Source: Heliocidaris erythrogramma | Lineage: Eukaryota > Echinodermata > Echinoidea > Camarodonta > Echinometridae | Length of the DNA: 64,000 bases | Assembly (NCBI GenBank): GCA_025617745.1 | Contig: CM046853.1 | Location: 54,898,643-54,962,642, forward strand | Reading direction: 5' to 3' | Shown: in pieces, positions 62,037 to 64,000 of the stretch | Layout of the letters: the number at the start of each line of letters is the position of its first letter | Position numbering within the stretch: the stretch's first letter is position 1 | Translations under genes and position numbers: made by a program | Notes under the pieces: generated by a model | Databases searched by the model: none | What the model saw: only the letters and a program-made list of their open reading frames with translations | Told to the model about the DNA's origin: nothing

Positions 62037-64000
62037 CCTTCTGAAATCTGTGTCACAAAATGTTCTTAAAGCCCCGAGGATGGGTGAAAAGGATTGAAAA
62101 TCCTTTTATAACAAAAATTACACATTGATCTTCATGTAGGAATATGCTATCCCCTTATTTAGCTATCATGTTTAACTAACTTTGAGATGAACATAAATGT
62201 TTTTAATTGATATGTAAAATTCTAAAAATATATGTAAGTAATTAAACTGCACAAAAAACACAATCTACACTTGATGAAATCAGTTAGTTATCATTGTGTC
62301 AAAAGAGAAATATTCTATTTTGCTTTTGTTTTCTTTTGCACTTTGGTACATGCATATAAAGGATATTAAACTACAAATTTTACTTCTTTAACAAAAGTAT
62401 TTCACAAAGTTTGCACACCATTTTTAAAAAGGGATTGGAGAGGGGGTTTCTTGTGCTTTCTTTAACACTATCAATCGACCATGTGTCATATAGACTCTAA
62501 TTGTTCAATGGTACCTTTAAAACTAAGCACCTTTAAAAATATGTCATGGTTCCATTTTCAAGCAGACAGAATGTGGTACCATAGGATCTCGGCATATGTA
62601 TATGTACATGTGTAACTGAATGGCGCATTCATCCAGATAGCTAGGCCGGCTGTGCGCAGCCAACGCAGATGGCCGTTAAATTGGCATGTTGATTCGTATG
62701 TCAGGTTACAAATCAGAGCAGTAAACATTTAATAGTCCCACCGAGCCTTTTCTGATGAACCCTCTACCAGGCTACGGCTCCGGTTACCCATAGCCGCTGG
62801 CTACACTTAATCATCTGTACACTCTTATCAACATGAAATATGGCCGACATGAGCTCATACAGCTCATGCACCTTTCAAAAGCTTTCAATCAGCTAGGTGA
62901 AGTGATATAACACACTATACATGTATGTTGTTCAGAAGCTATGTTGCACGTATAATTTTGGCGACTGCCATACTTTTGATTTTGGATTCATAAACACTAC
63001 TGAATATGATAGCTATTGAGTTTAACAATAGGTTTCATATTTCACTAAATATATGTAGGGCCTATAGTTAACATGATGGAAAACATATAAATCATTCTAA
63101 GGCATTATCAATATTAATACCTCGTTATATGACTGTCCATGCATACCGCAATGGGCAACATGCTAGGCACTTGTACCTTACAGTTGGGAATTTTCTGTAA
63201 ATATTGCTAACTATGGTTATGAATACCAGTAAGTAATTCAATATTTGTAAAACTTCATGATGATAATTCTACTGCTCAATCATCCACGCAATCTCATAAA
63301 CAGTATTATGTGAGACACACTCATCACAGTACAGAAATATCAATGGCGTCCTCTAACTCCAAATAACAACATTCGCAACATCCATATTACACATCGGCAC
63401 ATCTGAACGTCATGTACCTGTGAAGATACCCAGGGCATATTAAAGCAATCTGTATGATTGGCAATGCATAAGGTATGAGGTCATACAACCACAATGCCTA
63501 GCATGCTCTAGATTGCAACTCGAGATAACTCATGATACATTTTAATTAAATTTCACTTTGCGAAACACTGAGCAAAGAGCACCACTGGTGGGTAAATAGA
63601 GAAAATCAGTTCTTGAAATAAGCTCCCTTAACCCCAGGGAAACAAAAGGAAGACTCATACCACTCTAATGTAGACTTATTGGGCACCTTAATGACAACAC
63701 GACACTCTTTAAAATAGCACCAAGTCACAACAACAACAACAAAAATAGAGAAAGAGGAATGCACATGAAAGATAGGACTCTTAACTCACTCTTTCATACA
63801 TGTACGCTTCTTTAAAATGAATTTTTAGAATATATTCCGTCAGAGGAATAATTAGCCATGTAATTCAGAAATGGGAATCCGGAATCATGCATGCAGTTCT
63901 ATGTACAAATAAAAGATCTTCCTGAAACACATATTGCTCAAGATTCCCACTCTCTCACACACACAGGTATAAACACAAAAGCACACATGTACATGCATAT
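60842..64000 (-). other. Shal upstream intron (partial)
   Basis: Sequence upstream of exon A on the minus strand, starting with acceptor ttctctgcag. No exon encoding S6 or the segment after it was found up to the window edge. It holds an AT dinucleotide run (about 62002-62034), a poly-T/poly-G junction near 61731-61760 and otherwise unremarkable AT-rich sequence. Confidence 0.75.

Overview
The window looks like nuclear DNA from an invertebrate animal. It is AT-rich, dense in microsatellites and small inverted-repeat transposons, and has sparse coding exons separated by long introns with GT..AG splice sites. The one gene I recognise has the sequence character of a deuterostome, and the repeats (tRNA-derived SINEs with ATT tails, many MITEs) would suit a sea urchin or related marine animal. 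The species call is an inference. No bacterial operon, CRISPR array or rRNA gene was seen.

Right-hand part, about 25.66 to 64 kb, minus strand: the 3' coding half of a voltage-gated A-type potassium channel of the Shal/Kv4 (KCND) family. Four exons (60841-60752, 55159-55070, 26850-26736 and 26069-25660) join in frame into a 234-residue cytoplasmic C-terminus. It runs from the post-S6 helix start (KARLARIRLAK), through the dileucine dendritic-targeting motif (QHHHLLSCLERTT), to the family terminus (SNVVQVSAL, a PDZ-type ligand). The T1 domain, voltage sensor and pore must lie beyond 64 kb. Introns are 5.6 kb, 28.2 kb and 0.67 kb. The 28.2-kb intron falls exactly where vertebrate KCND3 carries its alternative 19-residue insert.

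Middle, about 18 to 25.66 kb: AT-rich sequence downstream of the Shal stop codon, poor in transposons, which may include a long 3' UTR. No gene was recognised there.

Left-hand part, 1 to about 18 kb: mostly non-coding, with two weak candidates for plus-strand terminal exons (2769-2903 with a nearby AATAAA; 6361-6451). It carries a dense cluster of non-autonomous elements between 3.5 and 5.9 kb: a SINE, two short MITEs and a 733-bp foldback element. Further right come nested elements at 10.8-12.6 kb, including a 268-bp hairpin element built from a 16-bp unit. A second copy of that element lies at 32.9-33.2 kb inside the Shal intron.

The most unusual structures are this two-copy nested-hairpin element, several two-copy MITE families shared between the intergenic region and the channel introns, a perfect 14-bp-stem hairpin and a perfect 26-bp palindrome in the large intron, and an interstitial telomeric TTAGGG tract. 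Most short open frames in the window are chance or microsatellite frames and are not annotated as genes.
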